A DNA stretch of 64,000 bases from Protopterus annectens (lineage: Eukaryota; Chordata; Ceratodontiformes; Protopteridae). Below the pieces are notes generated by a model. The model was not told the DNA's origin and made no database searches. It saw only the letters and a program-made list of their open reading frames with translations. The position numbers and the translations under genes were made by a program. Positions 54,771 to 64,000 of this stretch are shown here, piece after piece. The DNA lies in assembly GCF_019279795.1 (NCBI RefSeq), contig NC_056738.1, positions 474,480,261 to 474,544,260 of the forward strand, in the 5' to 3' direction. The number at the start of each line of letters is the position of its first letter. The first letter of the stretch is position 1.

Positions 54771-56415
54771 TGGAACCATGAATCTAAGGAAAAGGAAAAA
54801 TTAAAATGTTAGTGTGTTTTCTGTGTATGTGAATAGTATTAAGAATATAGTAAGAAGAATACGGATTTTGGAATGGTGTAATACAAGATTTTTGACAAAC
54901 GAAGAAAGATTACAAATAGAGACAGTATGGGGAGGAAAGGTAAGCTGGAATTTGGGAAATGAAAGATGGTTTGAATAGCCATATTCTGTAGAAATACAGT
55001 AAAGATATTAAGATGTAAATTTAGCAAAAATGGGAAGATTAACCCTTATGGATTTAAAAATGGAAAGAACAAGTACATAGAATTATAACATTAACTGCTG
55101 ATAGAAATTATAACAAAAGGTAAAGCTTATTCATCAAATTTTAGACTATGTATCGATAAATATAAATATCAAACTAACAAGAGGCTTTAATTGTGATATA
55201 AGAGGCAAGTGTAAAAAGAAAGGAAATTATATAAAAAATGTTAGAAGTAAGTTAAAAGTTATGTATAGAACTGAAATATATTATTTTATAGTATCAGAAG
55301 GTCTAGTTATAAGAGAAAAGGAGGAAGTTGTAACAGGATACTCTGATCTTCCTGTGTATGTTTAGAGAAAAAAGTAAAACAAGGAATATATGAAAATAGG
55401 CTAAGAATTAAAAAGGATAAATGAGAAAGTATGGAATGAAAAAAGTAAAGAAATTAGTTACCCATTTATGGAAAGATCATATTTCTATGAGAACATTTTA
55501 TAAAACCTGGTGTGAATTGTGGATAATATTTAAGGAAAATATAAACATATGTTTGTTTTTTTTACAGTGGCAATGTAATGTGAGAAAAGTAGACAAAACA
55601 TATAAAAGAACATATATAACAATGCATTGGAAGATTTAGAACATGATAGAAAATAATTTGGCAAAAAAAAAAAGAATTATGTGAAAGAAATCAAGAATAA
55701 TACAAGAATTGTTATTTAAGCAAAGATATGTTTTACAAGGACAAAGAGCAGTATCAAGTTACTTCAGCAGATTAGTAAAGGAAGATAGTAGTGAAATGAG
55801 AGAAATAAGAATTGTAAAAGGAAAAAACGAAATAACTCAGGAAAAGATTATGAATAGTGTATTGCAATATGTAAAAATGTTTAAAGGAAAAAGAGGGTAG
55901 TGAAAAAAACATGGAAAGTAAAAATGTTAACAGAAATAGAGAATAAGGAGTTGGGAAAAGGTTTTTATATGAGCTAGATAAGGTATTAGGACAAGTAAAT
56001 ACAGATTTAGCTGCAGGACTAATGGAATAGGGAATGAAATGTATAAAAAGTTAGGGGATTAGAAAACATATTTTAAAGGTTTTGAATGAATGGTTAAATT
56101 AAGGTTTTATGCATGAAGAATTATGTAGTGGAATACTTAATTTCATATGGAAGAAGGAAGATAGAAGACAAAAAATCTGGAGACTGATAGTATTGAATAA
56201 TGATTTATATGATCTATATGAAAATAATATAAAAGAGATTTGAAACTAAAATGAAAAGCATTATGGAAGTTAGTATATATAGTATAAAGGGGAAGAACTG
56301 TCAAGAATTATTAATGATAGTTAGAGAAACTGGATGATTATGAATAGAAAAGTGAAAATCATGAAAGGAGACCTTAATAAGGCATTTGCTGCAAATGGAT
56401 ATGAAATTGTATATG

Positions 56416-56656
56416 TTTATTTATTATTTGCTTACCAGGAAAGTCTGACTGGGAACAAAGCCAATTTTCAGCAGAGGCCCAAGGTGAAACTCTCCAGATG
56501 CATGTTTTTATAACATGGGAGGAAACTAGAGCACCTAGAGGAAACCCGCATGAATGCAGGGAGGCCATGCAGACCCCACACAGAAGGCACCCCAGCCAAG
56601 AATCGAACCAGATAACCTTCTGCTGTGAGGCAACAATGCAACCACTGTGCCATCTG
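56416..56656 (-). mobile_element. tRNA-derived SINE splitting the Tx1 ORF2
   Basis: On the minus strand it begins AGATGGCACAGTGGTTGCA with box A TGGCACAGTGG (plus 56642-56652) and box B GGTTCGATTCT (plus 56599-56609). TTCTGTGTGG and TAGGTGCTCTAGTTTCCTCC follow, blocks shared by a widespread fish/amphibian SINE group. It ends toward 56416 in an AATAAT-rich tail. It separates two parts of one reverse transcriptase, so it inserted after the LINE. Confidence 0.8.
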
Positions 56657-57190
56657 AGGTAATAATCAAAGAATAATGAAAGAATTTAATATAAGTGAGA
56701 AAGTTGTGAAATTATTACTGTATGCTGACATATATAAAGTAAAAATACTTATAAATGGCTGGTTAAGCCAAGAGAAGCATATGAAGAATGGTGTAAAGCT
56801 GTAAGTAGAATTCAAGGGGAGTAAACAATACAAGAAATAAAATTGCCTTTTCTGGAGAACATATACCCTGGGATTCATAAAGCTTGTGTCAGGTGCAGGC
56901 ATAGCGTCGGCGCTCTAACACCAAATATGGCCGCTGAGCAATCCGGGTACGAGCTGCTCCCATGTGCACTACCTGCATATGCTACGCCCGCACAACTCCC
57001 GGGCCCTGTATGCTAATTACTCCATGTGCAGCAGTGTAGCATGCAAATGAAGGTATGTAGTGATCCAGGAAATGGTGCAGGCATAGTGTAAGCATGCAGA
57101 AATATAAACCATAGAATACGGTTTACATTTTTGCAAACATAAAATTGGAGCCATGACAGCCGACCAAACACATGTATTATACTGTTAATA

Positions 57191-57224
57191 TATGCCAATG
57201 GCTAAATATATAGCCATTGGCATA
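57191..57224. repeat. Perfect 14-bp inverted repeat
   Basis: TATGCCAATGGCTA at 57191-57204 and TAGCCATTGGCATA at 57211-57224 are exact reverse complements around a 6-nt AT spacer, within the Harbinger leader. Confidence 0.9.
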
Positions 57225-58313
57225 AAAAACATGTACCAAATATAAAATTAACATTTAATATATATATAGTCGCACTATCGCGAAGTGGAAGCGCAGGGCA
57301 GTGGTGCGCAAAGGGGATCGCAAGGAAAATATAAAAATATAGAATAAAACTGCAATATAACACATATCACGATTTCCCCATAAAAGTCAATGACAGGCAT
57401 GCTACACCATACTATGGCGCAAGGGTTGTTAAGGAGCTATGACAGTTTTATGCGCGGTAGCTAGGAATTAGTAGGCAATGCCATGCAAATGAGAGGAGTA
57501 ATAGTGAATCACAGATTCCCGGCTGTTGTAAGAATGCACCTCACAGTGTAGCGTTATAACACCGAGGTGTCCCCTTGAGATAAAGATGACATCAAGAGAG
57601 GGGTGTGTCGCCATTGCTGTAAGCACATTGGAGCATTGCTAAACTGGTTTGCCCCTAGCTAGGCAAAGCTGCGGGATAGTGGTGTGTTGAATTGGCCATA
57701 GCTATGCTTAGCTGAGAGTACACAAGGTAAGTGAGGATGCATGTGAACAGAGATGAAAATGCACGTAAACCCGGTAAACGGGTTTGCGCGGCACGCACTG
57801 CAGCTGAAACAGGAAGGATATAGGAAAGAAATAAGGAAATGCTGCAGCAGTGAAACTGGAGTACAAATGACTAATTAACACCTAGGAGCCTACAGTGGAT
57901 GATTGACAACAGCTAACAAGGCTGCAAGCAGCTGCCTGCAGAACAGGAAAGGGGAGGTCTGTACTGCAAAGAAAACAATAAAGTGTCAAAGCAGAACAAA
58001 ACTGATTTGCAGTATATCAGCTACAAGACACATTTTGCCATGACTGGGTAGGGAAAGTACAAAACAAGAAAGACGGCAGGTGGATGCATGCCTGATAATG
58101 GGAGGGGATCCAGGTTTAAAAGTGAATTAAAGGGCAACAGATTAATCAAGGCAGGCAAGCATATCTCCACAGTAAAGGCCCCACACTTGCAGTACTCATT
58201 GCAAAACCCATAATTAAGACACGCTGCAGCTGGAATAGCTCATACACACCCACTGACATTAGCAGCATCCATAGCACAATAGTATAAAGTGTGAAAGCAC
58301 CTCACACACATTT

Positions 58314-59522
58314 GTGTATTCCCATACACTCCACACCAGTGGTGTATACAGATGGGGAACTTTTAGTATGTACATGTTGGGGGCTGCCATAGCTTTGATC
58401 CACCAGCATGTGTTGGAAACTAAAGGTGGTGTAGAGGATGATGCACACAACCACCTCAGGCACCAGATGAGGAGGAGAGTGTTCAGACCCAGGGTAACCT
58501 ACCAGGGGCTACATGATCTGGAGATAGTAGGGTGTTACAAGGTGGACAGGGACATCCTACAGCAACTTGTGGAGCTGTGCCGGCCATACCTCAGAGCCAG
58601 AACAAACAGAGGGGAACCCAACCCAGTGGATACGAAGGTATGTGTAAGCCTGAGAATACTAGCTACAGGTACCTTTCAAAGACCAACTGAGGATATCATG
58701 GGGATCTCACAGGTATTAGCATCCAGGGTGCCACACCACTTCCTGGATGCCATGTTACCACATGCCAATGAGCACATATACTTCCCCAGAATGCAGGAGG
58801 AGTTGGCCAGCAATATGCGTCTCTTCCACCATGTGGCAGAATATCCTGAGGTACTGGGTGCAATAGACTGCACGCGCATACACATCAAGTCACCACCCAG
58901 TGAGCAGGGTAGGTGCTACATAAACTGCAAGGGATACCTCTCCAACTTCCAGGTCATGTGCAATGCCCAGGGCATTATCATGGATGTGTGCGTTGGCAGC
59001 CCTGGAAGCTATCACGACTCCCACATCTGGCATGCCTCACAACTGTGTCAGTTATTTGCCAGAGGGGACATACCAAATGGCCACCTGGTGAGGGATGCTG
59101 GCTATGCACTGGAACCGTGGATGACAACTCCCATCAGAAATGCACACACACCCATGCAGGAACGCCATAATGAGGCACACACACAAACCAGAATCATCAT
59201 AGAGCACGTGTTTGGGATGCTGAAATCACGGTTCCATTGCTTGGACATATCTGGTGGAGTCTTGCAGTACTCTCCAGGCACATGTTCCCACATCTTCATA
59301 GTATGTGCCATGCTACACAATATGGTCCTGCGGAAACAGCTGCATCTGGGACAGATTGGTGAAGGCCCTCACAGCCCACCACCATTGCCAAAGGCCTCAC
59401 AGGCACAGAGGTACTCAGACCACGAACACCCTGAGCCAGCCCCAGTAGGCAGACAGAGGCATGCCCAGTATGCCCATGCCTTGGCAAAGAGGGAACATAT
59501 AGCACACACACTTACAGTGTAG
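58314..59522 (+). CDS. PIF/Harbinger DDE transposase (HARBI1-like)
   Basis: This is an intact 402-residue nuclease that would cut and rejoin its element's ends. After a ~60-residue N-terminus comes a helical, probably DNA-binding part (about 65-150, with LRILATGTFQRPTEDIMGIS). The DDE domain follows: D185 in GAIDCTRIHIKSP, D235 in GSYHDSHIW, D261 in RDAGYALEPW and E297 in IIIEHVFGMLKSRF. The C-terminus (about 350-402) is proline- and histidine-rich. All expected acidic residues are present with no stop or frameshift, and the length is near the family's ~350-400. The start is the first in-frame ATG; M19 or M21 are alternatives. The neighbouring repeats are badly decayed, so this copy is young or conserved. 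No intron is needed. A domesticated host gene is less likely because a transposon-like end lies upstream. Confidence 0.92.
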   Translation: MYSHTLHTSGVYRWGTFSMYMLGAAIALIHQHVLETKGGVEDDAHNHLRHQMRRRVFRPRVTYQGLHDLEIVGCYKVDRDILQQLVELCRPYLRARTNRGEPNPVDTKVCVSLRILATGTFQRPTEDIMGISQVLASRVPHHFLDAMLPHANEHIYFPRMQEELASNMRLFHHVAEYPEVLGAIDCTRIHIKSPPSEQGRCYINCKGYLSNFQVMCNAQGIIMDVCVGSPGSYHDSHIWHASQLCQLFARGDIPNGHLVRDAGYALEPWMTTPIRNAHTPMQERHNEAHTQTRIIIEHVFGMLKSRFHCLDISGGVLQYSPGTCSHIFIVCAMLHNMVLRKQLHLGQIGEGPHSPPPLPKASQAQRYSDHEHPEPAPVGRQRHAQYAHALAKREHIAHTLTV

Positions 59523-59734
59523 GCACCTAGGGACTGACACCTTTCTCCGCCTGCACACACAGTAAAAATGGATGGCACATATACAAGACTACCTGTAAAT
59601 TGTCATGTATAGGCAGTCTACTGTGTGCATCCAACATAGGCAGCCCACAACTATTGCACACACAACTGCCATTGGCACAAGGTAAGTCAACACCTGAACA
59701 GTAAATTAAGCTATCAGCATGTGTTGATACTGTA

Positions 59735-62700
59735 TGTATAGATTCATAGGTAGGTACTTGGCCAACTGCCAGAGGCCATTCATAAGGCCAGCCAAAATGT
59801 GTCAGCTTTTGCCACCCCATTGATAAATTAACTGTCCCTCTGTGGACCAGAGCCAATGGTGGGATCCCTGGAGTGCATCTACTGTTCCCCATCCACTCTT
59901 CAAGGTTTCTCTTGCAGAGTGTTAGTGAGGGGCTCTGTATAGTGTAGTTAGGGATGTTGTTCCAAAGTATGGGGAGTATCTGTGACAGGAATCCATCCCT
60001 CCAGCATCTTCCAGTTATTGTTGTGGCAAGGTTCAGCTCACTACAGTGTGTGGCTCACTGTGACATGGATTCCCATAGGTGGAGCATATCCATTAAGCCT
60101 GAGTTCGACATGGCTGTGTTGGCCAGCAGAGATCTCTGGGTAAATGAGATGCCACTGAGTAAAGCAGGAGTTTATTCAGTCTGGCTGCATAGGCCATATT
60201 TTGGAGGCCAGTATTCCCCTTGGCGAGGTTCATTCATGGACCTCCCAGCTATTGGAAGTGTTTTCTGAGGTACATCCCAAATGGGTTATTATACCCTATG
60301 ATGGGACTGATGAGTGATGAGTAAAGGGGCAGTATAACCCCAGTATGTCTAGATGGGAACCCTTTAGTAATCAGCTGGCCTACATAGATGGATGTCCTAA
60401 CTACTGTGGAGATATGATTGTCAAAGGGGAGATCACTATCTACCTTAGACCCCAGATACCCCATTACCTCATCCGTATTAAATTGGCTGCCACTTATGTG
60501 TTAATATGTGGGTGCTTAATATTCCACAATGGAATGACCATGCAGTTAATGGCACTTGGCTGGAGGCCATGACGTTGACAACCTGTGACGGTCTCTCTGA
60601 GGCCCCTTGAGGGATGTCTGTGTCAGCTGGACTATCAATCATGGCTCCCAGTTCGCAGTCATTGCCAAACATGATCTGCTGTAGTCCACCTGTGTTTGCC
60701 TGTACCTCTAAGAAGTATATGCCAAACAGTAGGGCTCCCAGAACTGAGTCCTGTGGGACACCAATCATGACTGGTCAAAACTTGGACCTGGAGACCGCTA
60801 GTCATACCATGTGGGTTCTGTGTGCAAGCCCATTGGTAACCCAACCTGTGATGTATGGGTGTATGTACAGCCTTGTGTGTTTATCAATAATACCTGAGTG
60901 GGGCATGGTGTCAAAAGCCTTGGCGAGGTCCAGGTAGTATGTGTGAGCCACCTCCCCCATCATCTAACATCTTGGTGACTGTATGTAAGACCTCAAACAG
61001 GTTCAGTAGTCATGAACTGCACTCAACCAAGCTGACCTGGGTTGGGTCACGTGTTCAGAGGTTACCAATGTCTTTGTTAATAAGTGCCATGAGGATGTGA
61101 GCCATACCATTGCAGACCAAGCTAGTCAAGCTTATGGGATGGCAGTTACCATGGTCAGTTGTGATTCCACCTTGATGGAGTGGAATAACTGTTGTCACGT
61201 GCCATTGTATGGGCATGTAGCCTATGGAGAGGCTGAGTTTGGAAAGCTTAATTAGGTGGGGGGTCAGATTGTATTGTACAGTATGCAAGTTGCAGTCTGG
61301 GACAACATCTGCCTCCACTGATGCTGTGTTCTGCTGTTAGAGAGGGCCATTTCCACCTGTGTGTCTCTGATGTGTGGGATACTGTACCTTTTGGGTAGTG
61401 TTGTGGGCTCTTTAGGGGGTGAAGTATGCACTGAATGTATCTGCAAGGATGTTGGCAATATCAGGAGGGTCAGCATATTTTGTGCTATATTTCACCGGCA
61501 CAGTGCAAATCTGTGTGTTACCACTTAGATCCTTGACATAGCCAAAGAAGGCTTTGTGGTTATCTTTTGAATCCTTGCGTATTCTCCTGCTGATGTTAGC
61601 CTTGGATGATGTCATGAGGGACCTACATATCATACTAATAATGGTCATGGATGTCTGCCCTTCGTGGAATTTGCTGTTTGTCTGGAACACTGTCCTACTT
61701 CTGTAGTATAGCCTGTTTATTGCAGAGGTCCAACAGACTGGTGTCCTTGTCTAGGAGGTGTGAGTCTAGGTTTACCAGTGATGGCATGATCCATACATCC
61801 ATGTAGGTGCTTATAGACTGCATTTGTAAATCTGTTTGTATCTTGAGCAGTGTTTCCCTTAGCGTGGGAGCTGCGAAACCCCCCCACCGCTGTCACTAGT
61901 AGTGTAAATTTAACTGTAGGAAAGGTATACACTTTGGTATCTGTGGGTGGGGGAGATGCTTGGGTGTGGAAACAGTGAATAGTTCATGGTCAAATCTAAC
62001 CAGTGACCAGTTAACCTCCGCTGTGGTGCACCTGTTGCCCATGTTGGTGATGACCACTTCTAGTATGTTTCTACCCCTCATTAGGGAGGTTACCACCTGA
62101 TATAGGGCATATGAGGTGATAAATTCCAGGAAGCGCTGGGCCTGGAAGTGAGTACTGGAGTACGTTTCCCAGTTAATGGTATGGTAGTTGACATTGACCA
62201 ATGCCAGGGTGTGTGTTAGGACTGTCATGTTCTCCACTGTCTCCAGGTGGAGTGGAGTGATGGTCCTGGGTCATGGAGGGTGATCCGTAGCAGGCCACAG
62301 TTTACATTGCAGTTGAGTCTGATGTTAGCTGCACATGGATGATCTCAGAGGTATCATGCTGCTCCACTAACCTGGAGGTGTAGGTAACCCTGATGAATAT
62401 GGATACACCCCCTCCATGTCTGTGTCATTCCATGTTCAGTGGCTGAAATGTGTGGTATGGGTTGTAGTCTGGTAGTGCTGGTGTGCTCTCAGGAGCCTTA
62501 AGACAGATGTCAGTTACTGCACAGATGTTGATGTTGTCCATCCTAAGGCGTGCTGTGAGTGCATGCATGTTGTGATCACAACCCCTGGTGTTGAGTAGCA
62601 TGATCCTCATTGATTCCGCTATTGTGCTGTTTATGGAGCTGGTATTCACCTTCAAGACTCTCCTAAATAAGGCACCATGGGGGCACCAATAGCCTTGACC

Positions 62701-62760
62701 AGTATTCCAAAGCCTAAGGCTGACACACAGGCCGGCACGGTATTGTTGCATGCATATTTC
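59735..62760 (-). pseudogene. CR1-like LINE, decayed near-complete ORF2
   Basis: Reading from high to low coordinate on the minus strand: MLLNTRGCDHNMHALTARL and NICAVTDICLKAPE (endonuclease start, ~62480-62620); NVNYHTINWETYSS, FLEFITSYALYQVVTS and DHELFTVSTPK (~61950-62200); a linker with DSKDNHKAFFGYVKDLSG (~61530-61580); PISLTSLVCNGMAHIL (~61090-61150); motif A YYLDLAKAFDTMPH (60898-60940), intact; GVPQDSVLGALLFGIYF (~60710-60765); FGNDCEL in place of FADD (~60655); YLGSKVDSDLPFDNHI (~60410-60460); and a C-terminus WNNIPNYTIQSPSLTLCKRN (~59890-59965). The 3' end has ACCTATGAATCTATAC near 59740-59755, like the octamer end of CR1. Frameshifts and stops are frequent. Confidence 0.8.
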
Positions 62761-63249
62761 TCATCTGTGCTTGTTTTTCATCTCTTCTGTAGGTAACCTA
62801 CTGGTAAGCAATAGAAAGCCTTAAACTTATACAAGTCTTCTAGCTTCCAAGATAGGTTTTTGGAGTGATTAAGTCTCAGTGTTCTGTATGTTCCTGCTGT
62901 ACTTAACTGTTTCCTGAAAACATAGTGATTTCTCACTGTATATTGTGATCTGAAAGTCTGTTTATTCACATGTTATGGCTGTGATGGCCTGCACTTTAGA
63001 GGATCACAGATAGCCTGCTACCTATCTGCCCAAGGGCAATTAGAAGCATAGCTACAGTGTGTTTGCTTTCTCTGCACCACTAATGAAGTAACTGAGCCTC
63101 TGTCAAGCATAGACAATGAAGAAATTCCAGGCAGAGTTGCTGGAAGCTGTTGAAGACTGGGGTTGTGGAGGGTGATAGGGGCACTTAGTGATCTAAAGAG
63201 GGCATGTTAATGTGACAATTCAACACCATTCAATTTCCCCAACAGGACT
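62761..63249. other. Unassigned, possibly LINE 5' region
   Basis: A 63-codon minus-strand frame here has no recognisable motif. The stretch lies upstream of the CR1 ORF2 on the minus strand and may hold its 5' part, but nothing in it proves this. Confidence 0.35.
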
Positions 63250-63480
63250 CACAGCTATCAAACTGGACAGGCTCCCCCACCCCCTGGCTGTATAGTTCTG
63301 GGACACATGATCCCAGGGGTGTATATTCTGTTACCCATTCACAAGGTTTCCCTTGAAGTGTGTCAGTGAGGGGCTATGCCTAATGTTGCTAGGAATGTAA
63401 TGTATTGTCTCACAGTACATTTGTTATATGTTGTTATTTCAAGAGTAAGTGAAGCTCAGTGTGTTTGGGGGCCTCCGCCC
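63250..63480 (-). pseudogene. Second CR1-like 3' fragment
   Basis: 63333-63470 resembles 59880-60055 in the same orientation: CCCATTCACAAGGTTTCCCTTG against CCCATCCACTCTTCAAGGTTTCTCTTG, GTCAGTGAGGGGCTATG against GTTAGTGAGGGGCTCTG, then TGTTGCTAGGAATGT and AGCTCAGTGTGT. It is an older, more diverged copy of the same C-terminal and 3' region. Confidence 0.6.
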
Positions 63481-63544
63481 TTTGCTTAGCCTAGCTTACA
63501 CATAGAAATCATCAAAATAGGAAATAGGCAGAAGCAACGTTAAT

Positions 63545-63720
63545 GTCAGCAGTGTAATGGTTACAGCATCTGCATAGTATCTGTGCATTCGAGGTCCCAA
63601 TCCCAATAAAGGCAGGGATGTTTATCATGTTCAAAAGTATACCTTAACCACAGCTTGCATATATAGGTAGTAATCATCTGTATAATAAACATTCGAAACA
63701 CCCATATAAACCCATGTGTG
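63545..63720 (+). mobile_element. tRNA-like SINE fragment
   Basis: CAGTGTAATGGTTAC (box-A-like, one mismatch) near 63550-63565 and GCATTCGAGGTCC (box-B-like, one extra base) near 63587-63600 stand at tRNA spacing, followed by an unrelated body. Ends are approximate. Confidence 0.45.
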
Positions 63721-63934
63721 CTGGAGAGTACAGTCAACAGAGAATGTAATGTTATGTAAGCACATAGTGAGATGTTACTTCACTGACATGTATATATCCT
63801 GAGTAGTTACAGGTTATATGTTACAAAGTTTGTTTAACTGTGTTTAACCGCTGCTATAATGTCACACAAACACTTTTAAACATGCTTACAACTGCTTAAA
63901 TGAGCCTTATTCTGGAGTAAAAAACCTTTTTAAA

Positions 63935-64000
63935 GCATTGCAGGTGTTGAACCCTGGACCATGCACACTACAGTCATGGGACTTACCACTAAGCCATCTG
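63935..64000 (-). mobile_element. tRNA-derived SINE head, cut by window end
   Basis: On the minus strand, box A TGGCTTAGTGG (plus 63986-63996) and box B GGTTCAACACC (plus 63943-63953) match the polymerase III consensus at tRNA spacing. The SINE or tRNA-like start lies at or beyond 64000. Confidence 0.55.

Larger units (their letters stand above)
54126..56865 (+). pseudogene. Tx1-like LINE, decayed ORF1 and ORF2
   Basis: This A-rich, stop-laden plus-strand LINE shows, in order: TGGRDCNIVLKL (~54211-54246) and a zinc knuckle CYKCNKTGHLWIDY (54314-54355; last C changed to Y), as in ORF1; FSVYVNSIKNIVRRIRILEW with ETVWGGKVSWNLGNE (54810-54965), endonuclease-like; GQRAVSSYFSRLVKED (~55740-55790) before the reverse transcriptase; GILNFIWKKEDRRQKIWRLI and VLNNDLYDLYEN (~56130-56225), matching the KKGDR..WRPI.LLN.DYK block; and, beyond a SINE, VVKLLLYADIYKVKI (~56703-56747), the YADD box lacking one D. 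Motif order and wording fit the Tx1/L1 group. The 3' part is cut off by the Harbinger end at 56866. Confidence 0.6.
56866..59734 (+). mobile_element. PIF/Harbinger element, right end not found
   Basis: The left boundary is set at CCCTGGGATTCATAAAGCT (56866), which resembles the end of the 2430-2651 block and cuts off the Tx1 relic. The leader to 58313 is non-coding, with a TATAAA at 58283-58288 about 25 bp before the first ATG. The transposase gene follows. The right limit given is where CR1 sequence starts; no inverted match to the left end was found there. The usual companion Myb-like gene of this superfamily was not recognised. Confidence 0.6.

Noticed and set aside
58314..59522. Host HARBI1 gene
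   Set aside because: A transposon-like end 1.4 kb upstream and transposon-dense surroundings favour an element copy; synteny could not be tested.
62778..62969. 63-codon minus-strand frame as a gene
   Set aside because: No motif and adjacent to a decayed LINE; probably part of its 5' region or chance.

Overview
The window is vertebrate nuclear DNA from a large, repeat-rich genome. The mix of elements points to a fish, lungfish or amphibian: CR1-like and Tx1-like LINEs, a Penelope-like element (PLE) with a GIY-YIG-type tail, tRNA-derived SINEs of the type common in fishes and amphibians, a PIF/Harbinger transposon and hAT-type MITEs. The species cannot be fixed from sequence alone. No ordinary host gene is visible. 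The only intact protein-coding gene is a Harbinger transposase at 58314-59522 (+).

Left flank (1-4591): dinucleotide arrays; two copies of one hAT-type MITE, each with an 8-bp target duplication; a CpG-rich transposon end; an antisense LINE endonuclease relic; and a non-autonomous DNA transposon with inverted ends and three internal ~153-bp repeats, sitting inside an (AT)n array.

Centre (4595-53060): this appears to be one unit. A Penelope-like element starts with a truncated, SINE-interrupted copy, followed by a longer decayed copy with a reverse transcriptase carrying YLDD and a GIY-YIG-like tail. Where the protein should end, at a W..LN..TP.GIND motif, the DNA becomes a head-to-tail minisatellite of 44-45 bp (15 codons, LNACTPPGINDIILL). 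It runs for about 46 kb and roughly 1,000 monomers, broken only by a 500-N assembly gap. On the far side the last monomer reads in phase into a short unique tail (GINDII then [13 protein letters not shown] and a stop) and a 3' UTR. A ~60-bp stretch of that 3' UTR, with its dinucleotide tail, is repeated in inverted orientation at the left edge of the unit. The satellite therefore looks like an expansion of the last codons of the retroelement ORF. It carries higher-order structure: a 942-bp duplication, a 1,430-bp duplication, a ~3.3-kb block duplicated ~7.18 kb apart, and a recurring HindIII-marked cassette.

Right flank (53061-64000): microsatellites; the 3' end of a LINE; a near-perfect 40-bp-arm hairpin; a decayed Tx1-like LINE interrupted by two SINEs; the Harbinger element with an intact DDE transposase; a long decayed CR1-like LINE on the minus strand plus a second CR1 3' fragment; and two more tRNA-like SINE pieces, one cut by the window end.
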